DNA of 64,000 bases from Bacteriovorax sp. (GTDB lineage: Bacteria > Bdellovibrionota > Bacteriovoracia > Bacteriovoracales > Bacteriovoracaceae), in contig JAQTTZ010000005.1 in the NCBI GenBank assembly GCA_028710485.1, positions 1-64,000 on the forward strand. The letters run 5' to 3'. Below, one piece after another: positions 44,899 through 53,236 of this stretch. Positions within the stretch are counted from its first letter, which is position 1. The number at the start of each line of letters is the position of its first letter. The notes under the pieces were generated by a model. It was not told where the DNA came from and did no database searches. It saw nothing but the letters and a program-made list of their open reading frames with translations. The position numbers and the translations under genes were made by a program.

Positions 44899-45804
44899 AT
44901 GATAGAAACGTCTCAACTTCAAACCTTAGTGGCCGTGACCCGCGCAAAAAGTTTTTCCAAAGCGGCCGAAAATCTCGGAGTTACTCAGTCGGCCATTAGT
45001 CAGAGTATCAAAAATCTCGAAAGCAAATTAGAAATCAAAATTTTTAAACGCTCTGGTAAAAATGTAGTCCTTACTCCTGAAGGGGAGAGACTTTATCAAT
45101 TCGGAGCACATTTTATCTCTGAGATGAAGGATACTCTTGATGATCTGCAAAGTGATAAAGATACCATGCGGGGAAAAGTTCGAATTGGAACACTAACAGG
45201 TATTGGAAAAAGTTGGCTGGCCCATGAAATCGTCGAATACGCCAAAGAGAATCCGGACCTAAGATTGAGTGTGCGAATGGGACACCAGGAAGAGTTGCTT
45301 GCTGATTTTGAAAACAATCTATTGGATATTTTAGTGCTTCCTGAGGATGAACTTCCTACTCATGGAGAGCGTGAGTTTTTCCTAGAAGAGAAGTCGACTT
45401 TAGTTTTTCCTAAAGATCATGACGATTTTAATTTTAAAACCAAGCTTACTTTAGCAAGGCTTGAAGAGTTACCAACTGTTTTATTTGAAAAAGATGACCA
45501 TCTTTTTTTTAAGTGGTGCCGCTCTAAATTCAAATCTACGCCTAAAAAAATAAATGTCCGTTTTACGGTTAACTCTCACGGGCATATGCTTCAAGCGGTC
45601 TATGAAGGATTAGGGATTGCCGTGGTTCCTAATCATGTTTTAAATCGTTCATATTTTAAAGATAAGGTTTCAACTCTCGGGGGAGAGTTTGAAATTCCTA
45701 GCGGAAAACTTTATATTGTTTATCAGAAAGAGTCTGAAAATCTGCTCCGTATAAAAAATACGATAGACCGCCTTCTTTCACACCGTGATACTTTTAAGAT
45801 ATGA
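44899..45804 (+). CDS. LysR-family transcriptional regulator
   Basis: A 301-aa DNA-binding regulator. The N-terminal winged helix reads QLQTLVAVTRAKSFSKAAENLGVTQSAISQSIKNLESKLEIKIFKRSGKNVVLTPEG, a full LTTR signature; the rest is the periplasmic-binding-like effector domain. Start ATG has AGAGGGG about 6 nt upstream. Its stop overlaps the start of the nucleotidyltransferase gene by 4 nt, so the two are coupled; the effector is unknown. Confidence 0.92.
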   Translation: MIETSQLQTLVAVTRAKSFSKAAENLGVTQSAISQSIKNLESKLEIKIFKRSGKNVVLTPEGERLYQFGAHFISEMKDTLDDLQSDKDTMRGKVRIGTLTGIGKSWLAHEIVEYAKENPDLRLSVRMGHQEELLADFENNLLDILVLPEDELPTHGEREFFLEEKSTLVFPKDHDDFNFKTKLTLARLEELPTVLFEKDDHLFFKWCRSKFKSTPKKINVRFTVNSHGHMLQAVYEGLGIAVVPNHVLNRSYFKDKVSTLGGEFEIPSGKLYIVYQKESENLLRIKNTIDRLLSHRDTFKI

Positions 45805-46997
45805 TTACAAAACTTTTGTCTTCTGAAATTCGCTTATTTTTAGAAGACATAGAGAATCTTGGTTTTTCATTGTGTTTAGTTGGTGGGATTACCAGAGATT
45901 ATTTTTTAACTAATAAATTGGGCGTTGATTTAGATTTAGAAATTCGATCAGCTCCGGGCCTTGATATTTCTGTGGATACCTGGCCTTCCTATTATAAAAA
46001 ACTTCACCGTTATTTAATTGAAAAGAATATACGTTATACCGAATTGCCTTACTTGATCACTCGAGTTTGTTTTGCGGAAAAAAATTTTGAGTTCTCCTCG
46101 CCCAGAGAAGAAGTTGATCTTCCTGGAAATTATACTCATCATCATTTCCAGGCGATACTCGATCCCAAATTATCTTATGATCTTTCTTTTAAAAGACGGG
46201 ATTTTACAATTAATGCGATCGGAATTGAGTTGCATTTAAAATCTCCTCTATCTGAAAAACTTATTGATCCTTTTAATGGTCTAGATGATTTAAAAAATGG
46301 AATTTTGAGAAATATAACCGAAGAATTTTTTCTTGATTCAGTTCGCTTTTTACGCCTGATTCGTTTTAAGTTAAAATTCGAAAATTTTGTCATCGAAGAT
46401 AAACTTTTTTCAAAAATTAATTTTTTCAATCTCTCAGCACTTTCAATTCATCATTTTAAAGAAGAGCTTTTTAAATCTCTCCCTGGCAAATTTTTAAACT
46501 TATTTTCTCATTTAGTGCTGTCAAAAAAATTAGTGATCCCTGAAGATTTTAAGTTTTTTACAAAATATACTTTTCCTGACTCCCTCTCGACTAAAGAGGA
46601 ATTATTGGCCTATGTCTTTTTACAAAATGAAGACGACGCTGGTAAAGTTTCATCTTTTTTTTCAATGCCCGAAAAAAAGTTAAAGGACTTAAAATCTTTT
46701 ACTACTTCCTTTGATGCGATCCAACAAATGCATAAAGAAGATTTTCTCAGTATATTAAAACTGCCAACGGAAGAAGCACTTAAGCATGAATTATTCAAAG
46801 ACTTAAAAAATTTAGATGAAAAAAGAGAATGGCAGTTTATTTTAAATTTGGGATTAGAGGGAAATGCAATATTAATTGATTGGAATAATTGGAAAAATAT
46901 CAAAGTAAGTACAACTGAACTTAGTTTACTTGCCCCCTCCCTGCGTTCATATTATCAATATTATAAAACATTAAAAAAGGTTTTATTAAATGATTGA
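45801..46997 (+). CDS. CCA-adding enzyme / poly(A) polymerase-type nucleotidyltransferase
   Basis: A 398-aa nucleotidyltransferase of the class II CCA/PcnB superfamily, adding nucleotides to tRNA or other RNA 3' ends. The head motif is LVGGITRDYFL (GG-x-TRD), the catalytic acids DLDLEI, and the neck motif RRDFTINAIG is followed by DPFNGLDDLKNGILRNI and DSVRFLRLIRFKLKFE. The C-terminal half is AT-rich and poorly conserved. It may be the tRNA-CCA enzyme or a polyadenylase; the sequence does not decide. Overlaps the LysR gene and the following GNAT gene. Confidence 0.88.
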   Translation: MITKLLSSEIRLFLEDIENLGFSLCLVGGITRDYFLTNKLGVDLDLEIRSAPGLDISVDTWPSYYKKLHRYLIEKNIRYTELPYLITRVCFAEKNFEFSSPREEVDLPGNYTHHHFQAILDPKLSYDLSFKRRDFTINAIGIELHLKSPLSEKLIDPFNGLDDLKNGILRNITEEFFLDSVRFLRLIRFKLKFENFVIEDKLFSKINFFNLSALSIHHFKEELFKSLPGKFLNLFSHLVLSKKLVIPEDFKFFTKYTFPDSLSTKEELLAYVFLQNEDDAGKVSSFFSMPEKKLKDLKSFTTSFDAIQQMHKEDFLSILKLPTEEALKHELFKDLKNLDEKREWQFILNLGLEGNAILIDWNNWKNIKVSTTELSLLAPSLRSYYQYYKTLKKVLLND

Positions 46998-47529
46998 GAT
47001 TTCAAAAATAAATACTATTGAAGATAAAATGGAATTTGAAGACATTGTTTTTCAAGTTAAGTCTATTTTTTATGCCTCTTCTTCACTGAAAGAATTTTCC
47101 TCACCGGAGAGGAAAGAAGCATTCTTTAAAAGATGGTGTGGTGATTATATTTCGCTTTTTCCTGAACAATTTACGCTCATGACTGAAGACAAAAAAGTTT
47201 TAGGATATTTGAGCGGATGTATGGACTCTTCATCGGCCATCTCAGTTCTTGAAGTGCCGGGTTTTAATCTTTTTAGCGATCTTTTCAGATCTTATCCTGC
47301 CCATTTTCATATAAATTTTCGTCCGGATTGCCGAGGACGAGGCCTGGGTAGTCAATTGGTTGAAGGTTATTGCGAAGATTTAAGAGAACAAGGAATTACG
47401 GGAGTTCACTTAGTGACTTCTCCTGGCGCCGCAAATATCATTTTTTATCAACGCTTAAGTTTTAGACATGAAGTTAAAAGAGAATTTAATCAAATGTGTC
47501 TACTTTTGATGGGGCGTTTACTGGAGTAA
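46990..47529 (+). CDS. GNAT-family acetyltransferase
   Basis: A 179-aa acetyl-CoA-dependent acyltransferase. The acetyl-CoA loop is HINFRPDCRGRGLGSQLVEGY (motif A, RGRGLG), and GVHLVTSPGAANIIFYQRLSF is the C-terminal half. The substrate (protein N-terminus, small amine or other) is unknown. It overlaps the nucleotidyltransferase gene by 8 nt, so translation is coupled. Confidence 0.88.
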   Translation: MIEISKINTIEDKMEFEDIVFQVKSIFYASSSLKEFSSPERKEAFFKRWCGDYISLFPEQFTLMTEDKKVLGYLSGCMDSSSAISVLEVPGFNLFSDLFRSYPAHFHINFRPDCRGRGLGSQLVEGYCEDLREQGITGVHLVTSPGAANIIFYQRLSFRHEVKREFNQMCLLLMGRLLE

Positions 47530-47599
47530 TAAAGGCCATTATTAACCTCAGTAGAATTCAATTTAGTTTTGTGGTATGCTAGCTATAGAGGTTAGTTTT

Positions 47600-48028
47600 A
47601 TGGTCGATTTACAATCTATTCTGGCCGAACATCGCTCCAAAAAAAAAGGGGATAGCTCTCACAATAAAGGTGGAGTCGGAACCGTACTGAAACCTACATC
47701 CTCAGAAATTCCAGATATTTTCTTTGATAAAATCATTGTCGATTATAAGTTAAGTCGCATCGAAATTTTGGTTCTTATGTATATCTATCGCCGAGTATGG
47801 TGCTTTCCCAATCTCCATCGTTCACATGGGATTTCACAAATGATGTCCCATACTGAGATGGCAAAGAATATAAGCGTTGCTATTGAGGATGTCTATTCGG
47901 CCCTCAGAAAGCTGGAAGAGTACGATATGATACGTACGATAAGGGCCGGTCAATATTTTTCACGTCGCTTTTTTTCTAAAGAAATGGATGAATTGTTTGA
48001 ACAAATGTATGACGATTTCGAACTCTAA
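47600..48028 (+). CDS. Probable winged-helix DNA-binding protein
   Basis: A 142-aa protein from ATG at 47600 (AGAGG about 8 nt upstream; the track start at 47576 is eight codons further up). A basic, disordered N-terminus (EHRSKKKGDSSHNKGG) precedes KLSRIEILVLMYIYRRVWC, SHTEMAKNISVAIEDVYSALRKLEEYDMIRTIRAGQYF, which looks like a MarR-like helix-turn-helix with wing. No ligand or target can be inferred. Confidence 0.65.
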   Translation: MVDLQSILAEHRSKKKGDSSHNKGGVGTVLKPTSSEIPDIFFDKIIVDYKLSRIEILVLMYIYRRVWCFPNLHRSHGISQMMSHTEMAKNISVAIEDVYSALRKLEEYDMIRTIRAGQYFSRRFFSKEMDELFEQMYDDFEL

Positions 48029-48105
48029 ATTCGAATTCTTTACTTCCAAAATAATTCATGATCTCCTTATTTTAAATTATGAAACTGTTATGTAAGGGGA
48101 CTATT

Positions 48106-48852
48106 TTGAACTCAATCACAAACCACCCAGAGCTTCTTGCTCTTCACAAATCCATTTCTGAACACTCTATGTACAACAAAATTTTAACCGTCAGTGATTT
48201 AAAAATTATGATGGAAACCCATATCTTTGCTGTTTGGGATTTTATGTCTCTTTTAAAGCGCCTGCAAAGAGAGATAACTTGTGTGGAGCTTCCTTGGAAG
48301 CCGAGTCCTTATCCTGGTAAAATAGTTCGTTTAATTAATGAAATTGTTCTTGGTGAAGAAAGTGATCTTGATCAAAATGGTGAGGCCATCGATCATTTCA
48401 GCCTCTATTTAAAAGCAATGAATGAAATTGGAGCAAAGACTTCACATCTTAAAAATTTTATTGCAGACCAAGATTTTTCTAAGCTTACCAATGCTCAAAG
48501 AAACTTTGTTCAATTCCATCTAAATCTGGCAAATGCTGGCCTTATTCATGAAGTTGCGGCTTCATTTTTCTTTGGCCGGGAAAAATTAATTCCCGACATG
48601 TTTACTTCTATAATTACTGATTTGGAAAAAAATATTGAGGAGAGAGATCAAGATCTTTTTCCCAATTTAAAATATTATCTTCTTCGTCACATAGAAATTG
48701 ATGGTACTAAGCACGGCTCTCAAGCTGAAGAGTGTCTCGCAATAATCTGTGGAAATGATGAGAAAAAATGGGAAGAAGCGAGACTTTCAGGTGTAAAATC
48801 TTTGAAGCTGCGAATCGCTCTTTGGGATGAAGTCGAGAGCAGCTTAATATAA
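48106..48852 (+). CDS. DUF3050-family protein (heme oxygenase-like fold)
   Basis: A 248-aa protein resembling DUF3050 proteins. Typical parts are HPELLALHKSISEHSMYNKI, METHIFAVWDFMSLLKRLQREITCV and NLKYYLLRHIEIDGTKHGSQAEECL. Several conserved His residues (ETHIFAVWD, RHIEIDGTKHG) suggest a metal or heme site in the helical heme-oxygenase-like fold. The function is not known. The TTG at 48106 has AAGGGG about 7 nt upstream, better than the ATG at 48079, which has none. Confidence 0.72.
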   Translation: MNSITNHPELLALHKSISEHSMYNKILTVSDLKIMMETHIFAVWDFMSLLKRLQREITCVELPWKPSPYPGKIVRLINEIVLGEESDLDQNGEAIDHFSLYLKAMNEIGAKTSHLKNFIADQDFSKLTNAQRNFVQFHLNLANAGLIHEVAASFFFGREKLIPDMFTSIITDLEKNIEERDQDLFPNLKYYLLRHIEIDGTKHGSQAEECLAIICGNDEKKWEEARLSGVKSLKLRIALWDEVESSLI

Positions 48853-48899
48853 TTTAAAAATATATTCTAAAATTCAAAAATTATATTTTCTTACATTCC

Positions 48900-48927
48900 T
48901 TTGAATTCAATCAAAGTTCTCTATACT
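48900..48927 (+). promoter_or_regulatory. Putative promoter of the 414-aa secreted protein gene
   Basis: TTTGAA (48900-48905), a 16-nt spacer and TATACT (48922-48927), about 32 nt before a strong AAGGAGG ribosome site and ATG at 48960. Confidence 0.45.
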
Positions 48928-48959
48928 CAATTTAGAAGTTATTTTTCAAGGAGGAAAAT

Positions 48960-50204
48960 ATGAGAACACTTTCATTACTGGTAGGTTTTCTGTGTTTGTT
49001 TACAGTTAATACCCAAGCCGCTCAAGCTAAATCGGCAGATGCATTTTTTAAACGCTTTCAAGTTGTAAGATCAGCAGACGGAAAATTAGTTGGTATAAGA
49101 GATAGAACTCTTCCAGTGAATTTTTCGGTTGCTCCCTATGTAAAACTTATTAGATCTCAATTATTAGCTGAGCAATCTCTAATGAGTCCACAAAATTTAG
49201 CAAGCGGAGAATACGACTCTGAAATTAAGAGCGTGATCGCTGAAGGTATGGATCAAAATCTTTCCGGTGATCAGGCCAAATTTGATGAAAATGTTCAAGT
49301 TGTTGTTGATTCACTAAAAAAATTAGCAGTTTTGAATATTGATTTTATTTTTTCTCATGAGATTTTCCAAAATGTTGTGAACAAGTATCAAGGAAAGATG
49401 ACTGATGCTATTATGCTACTAGATCCTACAATGATCGCGAATGTTAATGATTCATCTTATTTTTATAAGAAGAATGTGACTTACAAAGCTGTGACTTGGG
49501 CATTAGATTTTGCTAGCAAGAGTATGTCTAATATTCCAATGTTGAATACAGTTAGCTACGTAATCGTTCAAGTGGAAAAACTAATCACTGAAAGAAGACA
49601 GTTTCACCAAAATATGCTTCTTCATTACTTAGAAAACTTCAAAGAAGAAGAGTTGGGATTAACTCATGATGAAGTAAATCTTATCTGGTCTTCGATCTAT
49701 GAATCGCGTATTCAATGGTATGCATTTTGGGAATCAAACGCAGCTAAAAATGACTGGGCCAAATACGGCGTGAATAATTTTTACCTGAACTTCAGAGCTG
49801 GGACGACTAATCTAAAAAATGCACAAAGTATTTATTCAGAAGTTAGCGATCGTATGAACTATGCTTTTCAAAAAGTTACATTTAATAATGAAAAAGTTAT
49901 TGTAAACCTTTTTGATAAAGAAAGTATGTTTCAAAATAGACCAGCAATTGCTTTCAACTATGATCGTCCAACACAAATAGTTCGTAAGCGTGTTGTTTTA
50001 AATCTTGCTCAACTTGGATTAAGTTTTGTTCCAATGAGTGCCACGATTAAAGATTATGTCAGCTCTTTTATCAAGTCATTCTATGAGCAACAAAAAATTA
50101 CTGAAGGTGCTCTTTATGGTTACTTCGAATCTAATGGTGATTCAAAAGGCCAAGAGCAAGTTCATGCTCAGTACTTAAATCCATTTGATGGCCTCGTTCT
50201 TTAA
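48960..50204 (+). CDS. Secreted protein of unknown function
   Basis: A 414-aa protein with signal peptide MRTLSLLVGFLCLFTVNTQA and no lipobox. The mature chain is alpha-helical in appearance, without cysteines and with many aromatic residues (SYFYKKNVTYKAVTWALDFA, ESRIQWYAFWESNAAKNDW, SFIKSFYEQQ). No domain recognised. It has its own promoter-like sequence, a strong AAGGAGG ribosome site and a downstream terminator, so it is likely a separately and well expressed periplasmic or surface protein. Confidence 0.78.
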   Translation: MRTLSLLVGFLCLFTVNTQAAQAKSADAFFKRFQVVRSADGKLVGIRDRTLPVNFSVAPYVKLIRSQLLAEQSLMSPQNLASGEYDSEIKSVIAEGMDQNLSGDQAKFDENVQVVVDSLKKLAVLNIDFIFSHEIFQNVVNKYQGKMTDAIMLLDPTMIANVNDSSYFYKKNVTYKAVTWALDFASKSMSNIPMLNTVSYVIVQVEKLITERRQFHQNMLLHYLENFKEEELGLTHDEVNLIWSSIYESRIQWYAFWESNAAKNDWAKYGVNNFYLNFRAGTTNLKNAQSIYSEVSDRMNYAFQKVTFNNEKVIVNLFDKESMFQNRPAIAFNYDRPTQIVRKRVVLNLAQLGLSFVPMSATIKDYVSSFIKSFYEQQKITEGALYGYFESNGDSKGQEQVHAQYLNPFDGLVL

Positions 50205-50228
50205 TTTTTTCATTTCTCCTCCCTTAAG

Positions 50229-50262
50229 GGTAGTGGTCATAATTTTGACCACTACCTTTTTT
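50229..50262 (+). terminator. Intrinsic terminator after the 414-aa secreted protein
   Basis: Perfect 11-bp stem GGTAGTGGTCA / TGACCACTACC with a six-nt loop, followed by TTTTTT. Confidence 0.95.
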
Positions 50263-50391
50263 AAAATCTAAAATTCGTAAAAGCTTCGGCCAATAATTCT
50301 TAACGTCTAAAGTATGTAAAAAGTACAAAGTTTCCTGGTTTATTGGTTAAAAATGATAGGATCTGCACTGAAATTTTTCCTAGGAAAATTA

Positions 50392-51291
50392 ATGGTACAG
50401 ATCCTTTTTATTGCTTTTGTTTTGGTTCAGGCAGCTCGCGCGGGTCTAATTCCATCGAATGACAGTCTAGATGCCATTTATGGCAAAGATGATAGAAGTT
50501 TTGTCGACAAAAAATCCAGTCCTAAAATTAATGAACTTTCTAAATCAATTGCTCTGATTATCTCTAAAGATATTGTTGAAAAAAAGTTTTTTTATTCAGA
50601 TATTAATGCCAAATTATTAAGCGACTCTGATGGTATTAATTTATGCCTTGATGAAAAATTTTCCACTCACCATACTGTTAATTCTTGCACTGGTTTTTTG
50701 ATTGGTGAAGATCTTGTGGCCAGTGCTGGACATTGTTTTTTTAGCGTTTCAGATTGTGAGAGCAAGTTGATAGCTTTTAACGTCCAAACAAAAAACGAGA
50801 TCAAAGAAGGTTATCGTGTTTTAAATCAAAATATTTATGAATGCAGTGAGATTGTCAGCAATGTTTTTGATGTTGAGGGATTTCAAGATTATGCCGTGAT
50901 TCGTTTAAAGAAAAAAGTTTTTGGTGCAAAACCATTGAAGCTTAGAAGCACAGGATCAATAACCGCTAATGATCAGGTCTTCATGATTGGGCATCCAATG
51001 GGACTTCCCCTTGTCTCAACGAATAAGGCATTGGTTAATGATATTAGTAATCCTCATTTTTTTAGGGCAACACTCGATTCATTTGAGGGGAACTCCGGAT
51101 CTCCGGTTTTTAATAGTAAAACTTTGGAAGTGGAAGGAATTTTAGTTAGTGGTCAAGAGGATTTTCTTCAAGATCAGTCTCTTCAATGTTATCGTGATCA
51201 GGTATACGATCAGGGCACAAAGAAGTCGCCAACACTAAAAGGCGAAGGAGTTACTCGAATCAGAGATATCCAACCTTCTGTTGTACGCTAA
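50392..51291 (+). CDS. Secreted trypsin-like serine protease (S1 family)
   Basis: A 299-aa periplasmic or extracellular protease. The catalytic triad is visible: His in LVASAGHCFF, Asp in QDYAVIRLKK, Ser in EGNSGSPVFN, with cysteines SCTGF/GHCF in disulfide positions. The start at ATG 50392 (AGGA about 7 nt upstream) gives the short signal peptide MVQILFIAFVLVQAARA. The track start at 50353 adds 13 residues. V8/glutamyl-endopeptidase-like rather than digestive trypsin is suggested by the length. It may process exported proteins; the substrate is unknown. Confidence 0.88.
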   Translation: MVQILFIAFVLVQAARAGLIPSNDSLDAIYGKDDRSFVDKKSSPKINELSKSIALIISKDIVEKKFFYSDINAKLLSDSDGINLCLDEKFSTHHTVNSCTGFLIGEDLVASAGHCFFSVSDCESKLIAFNVQTKNEIKEGYRVLNQNIYECSEIVSNVFDVEGFQDYAVIRLKKKVFGAKPLKLRSTGSITANDQVFMIGHPMGLPLVSTNKALVNDISNPHFFRATLDSFEGNSGSPVFNSKTLEVEGILVSGQEDFLQDQSLQCYRDQVYDQGTKKSPTLKGEGVTRIRDIQPSVVR

Positions 51292-51320
51292 ATGCTAATT
51301 AATGATCGTGAAAGGATTGT

Positions 51321-52604
51321 ATGGGACAAGTTGGATTTGGAAGTTACCGTATTAGCATTCGTTCAGTTGAGCATAGATTGGCGCTTACCACGGCCCTTAA
51401 GTTAGGTTGTCCATTAATTGATACCTCCGCTAACTACACCAACGGAGAATCAGAAGAATTGATCGGTGCTGTGTTAAGTGAAAATCCAGACTTCAGGCCA
51501 ATCCTAGTTACGAAGGCCGGCTATATTCAAGGTCAAAATTTAAGGATTATTGAAGAATTAAATTCAAAAGGATTGGCGATTGAAGACTTGGTCGATTTGA
51601 GTGCTGATCTCAAACATTCTATCCATCCTGATTTTTTAAAAAACCAATTAGATAATTCTCTTAAAAGATTGCAAAAAAATTCAATCGATATATTCTTACT
51701 TCATAATCCCGAATATTATTTTAAATCTGTTGGGGCCAGCCAGGAAGAGTATTACCGTCGTATTGAAAAGGCCTTTCGGTATTTGGAAGAAGAAGTTCAA
51801 TTAGGGAGAATTAAATCTTACGGTATCAGTTCAAATAATTTTGTTTTACCTATCACTGATAGTGATGTGACAAACCTCGTGCGAGTTTTAGAAGTGGCCA
51901 AAAATATTTCTATTACAAACCATTTTACCACTATCCAGTTTCCATTTAATCTCATTGAAATTGGGGCACTTGAAAAATTTGGAGAATACGGAGATCATAG
52001 TTTGTTGGAGCTGGCCCAAATGAATGGTCTAACGACTATGATCAATCGACCTCTCAATGCCTTCACTAATAATCAATTAGTGCGTCTGGCGACCTATGAA
52101 TTTTTGACTGACAATTTTGATGAGAATAAAGCTAAAGAAGATTTTGAATCTGCCATGAAAATTATTGAAGAAAAGTGGAAGGCCACGTCCGTTGATGATG
52201 AGATGGCCCATGATTCAGATATTAACGAAGTGGGCCTTATAAAGCAGTTTAAAGAGTTGTGGAACACACTCCCGACTCCAGATGCTGTAGACCAAGTTTA
52301 CCATGCTCATTTTTTTCCATTTCTCGCAGGAATTTGGGGGGCAGGTGGTTTAACTCCTATAGAAGCTGCTCCATTTTATAAATTATTTGAACACTCTCAA
52401 ATGTTTGCCAGAAAAAATATGTCTAAAAAGGCCCTCGAGTTTAAAGCTCAGGCCGCAAATATTGGACTTATCCCCAAGGAAATCAGTAGGCCATTTGCGG
52501 TCGAAGTAATAGAAACCTATCTTAACTATGGCTTTGATTTTGTTCTTTTAGGCATGAGAAAAGTTGAATATGTTAATCAAGTTAGTCATCTCTTCCATTT
52601 ATAA
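51321..52604 (+). CDS. Aldo/keto reductase-family protein with long C-terminal half
   Basis: A 427-aa TIM-barrel NAD(P)H oxidoreductase. The N-terminus has PLIDTSANYTNGESEELIG (catalytic Asp and Tyr), PILVTKAGY (catalytic Lys) and IDIFLLHNPEYY (catalytic His). It lacks the large insertion of classical AKRs but extends about 100 residues past their usual 320 (helical, AKEDFESAMKIIEEKWKA). It starts 29 bp after the protease with AAAGGA before ATG, so co-expression is likely. The substrate is unknown. Confidence 0.85.
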   Translation: MGQVGFGSYRISIRSVEHRLALTTALKLGCPLIDTSANYTNGESEELIGAVLSENPDFRPILVTKAGYIQGQNLRIIEELNSKGLAIEDLVDLSADLKHSIHPDFLKNQLDNSLKRLQKNSIDIFLLHNPEYYFKSVGASQEEYYRRIEKAFRYLEEEVQLGRIKSYGISSNNFVLPITDSDVTNLVRVLEVAKNISITNHFTTIQFPFNLIEIGALEKFGEYGDHSLLELAQMNGLTTMINRPLNAFTNNQLVRLATYEFLTDNFDENKAKEDFESAMKIIEEKWKATSVDDEMAHDSDINEVGLIKQFKELWNTLPTPDAVDQVYHAHFFPFLAGIWGAGGLTPIEAAPFYKLFEHSQMFARKNMSKKALEFKAQAANIGLIPKEISRPFAVEVIETYLNYGFDFVLLGMRKVEYVNQVSHLFHL

Positions 52605-52674
52605 ATATTTATAAAATTACTCTTTAGGCAAAGATTGCCGACAAGTCTCCATCTACTATTTGATGGGGGTTTTT

Positions 52675-53175
52675 GTGCGAACACGTTTTGTAATACCAGT
52701 GGTTTTATTCTTTTCATTTGCCATTAGTGCAATGGCAAATGAAAAAGTTCTTTGTGTTGTCTCTAGTGATATCGATTCGGATATAGCAAAAATTAGCGTT
52801 GAGATGGATCAAGACAATCGTGGAATTGCGCATCTCTATCAAGATAGCTATCACAATTCAAAATTAACAGCGAGAATCGAGCTCGCGGCCGAAGGTCTTA
52901 AAGAAGGTATAGTTCTCAATAGAAGAGATAAATATATCACGGTTCGTATGCATAGTGATAACTTCGATCCTGAGCGAGGAGGAGTGCTTTATCTGGATAC
53001 GCTTTACAGCGGGATAAGTGGAGAGAGAAGAGAGTATGAAATGGATCTCGCAACAGATAAGACTGGACCAGTACTCATTCAAAATAAACAAAATTTTAGC
53101 AAAATAAATTTCGTCGCCAAAAGATCAAAAGTTTTTGGAGTGATTGGAATAGAAAAAGTTGTATTTGGAAATTAA
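52675..53175 (+). CDS. Small secreted protein of unknown function
   Basis: A 166-aa protein. The start GTG at 52675, five nt after GGGGG, gives a good signal peptide, MRTRFVIPVVLFFSFAISAMA; the track start at 52660 is inside the ribosome site. The mature part is a beta-rich domain (GIVLNRRDKYITVRMHSDNF, INFVAKRSKVFGVIGIEKVVFGN) with one cysteine. No family recognised. It ends at a bidirectional terminator. Confidence 0.7.
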   Translation: MRTRFVIPVVLFFSFAISAMANEKVLCVVSSDIDSDIAKISVEMDQDNRGIAHLYQDSYHNSKLTARIELAAEGLKEGIVLNRRDKYITVRMHSDNFDPERGGVLYLDTLYSGISGERREYEMDLATDKTGPVLIQNKQNFSKINFVAKRSKVFGVIGIEKVVFGN

Positions 53176-53187
53176 GTTAAAAATAAG

Positions 53188-53224
53188 CTAAAAAGTGAGC
53201 AATTAATCTTTGCTCACTTTTTAG
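53188..53224. terminator. Bidirectional terminator between small secreted gene and ccsA
   Basis: Perfect 14-bp stem CTAAAAAGTGAGCA / TGCTCACTTTTTAG with a nine-nt loop between convergent genes. The A- and T-runs inside the stem suit both directions. Confidence 0.85.
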
Positions 53225-53236
53225 ATTTAATAGTCA

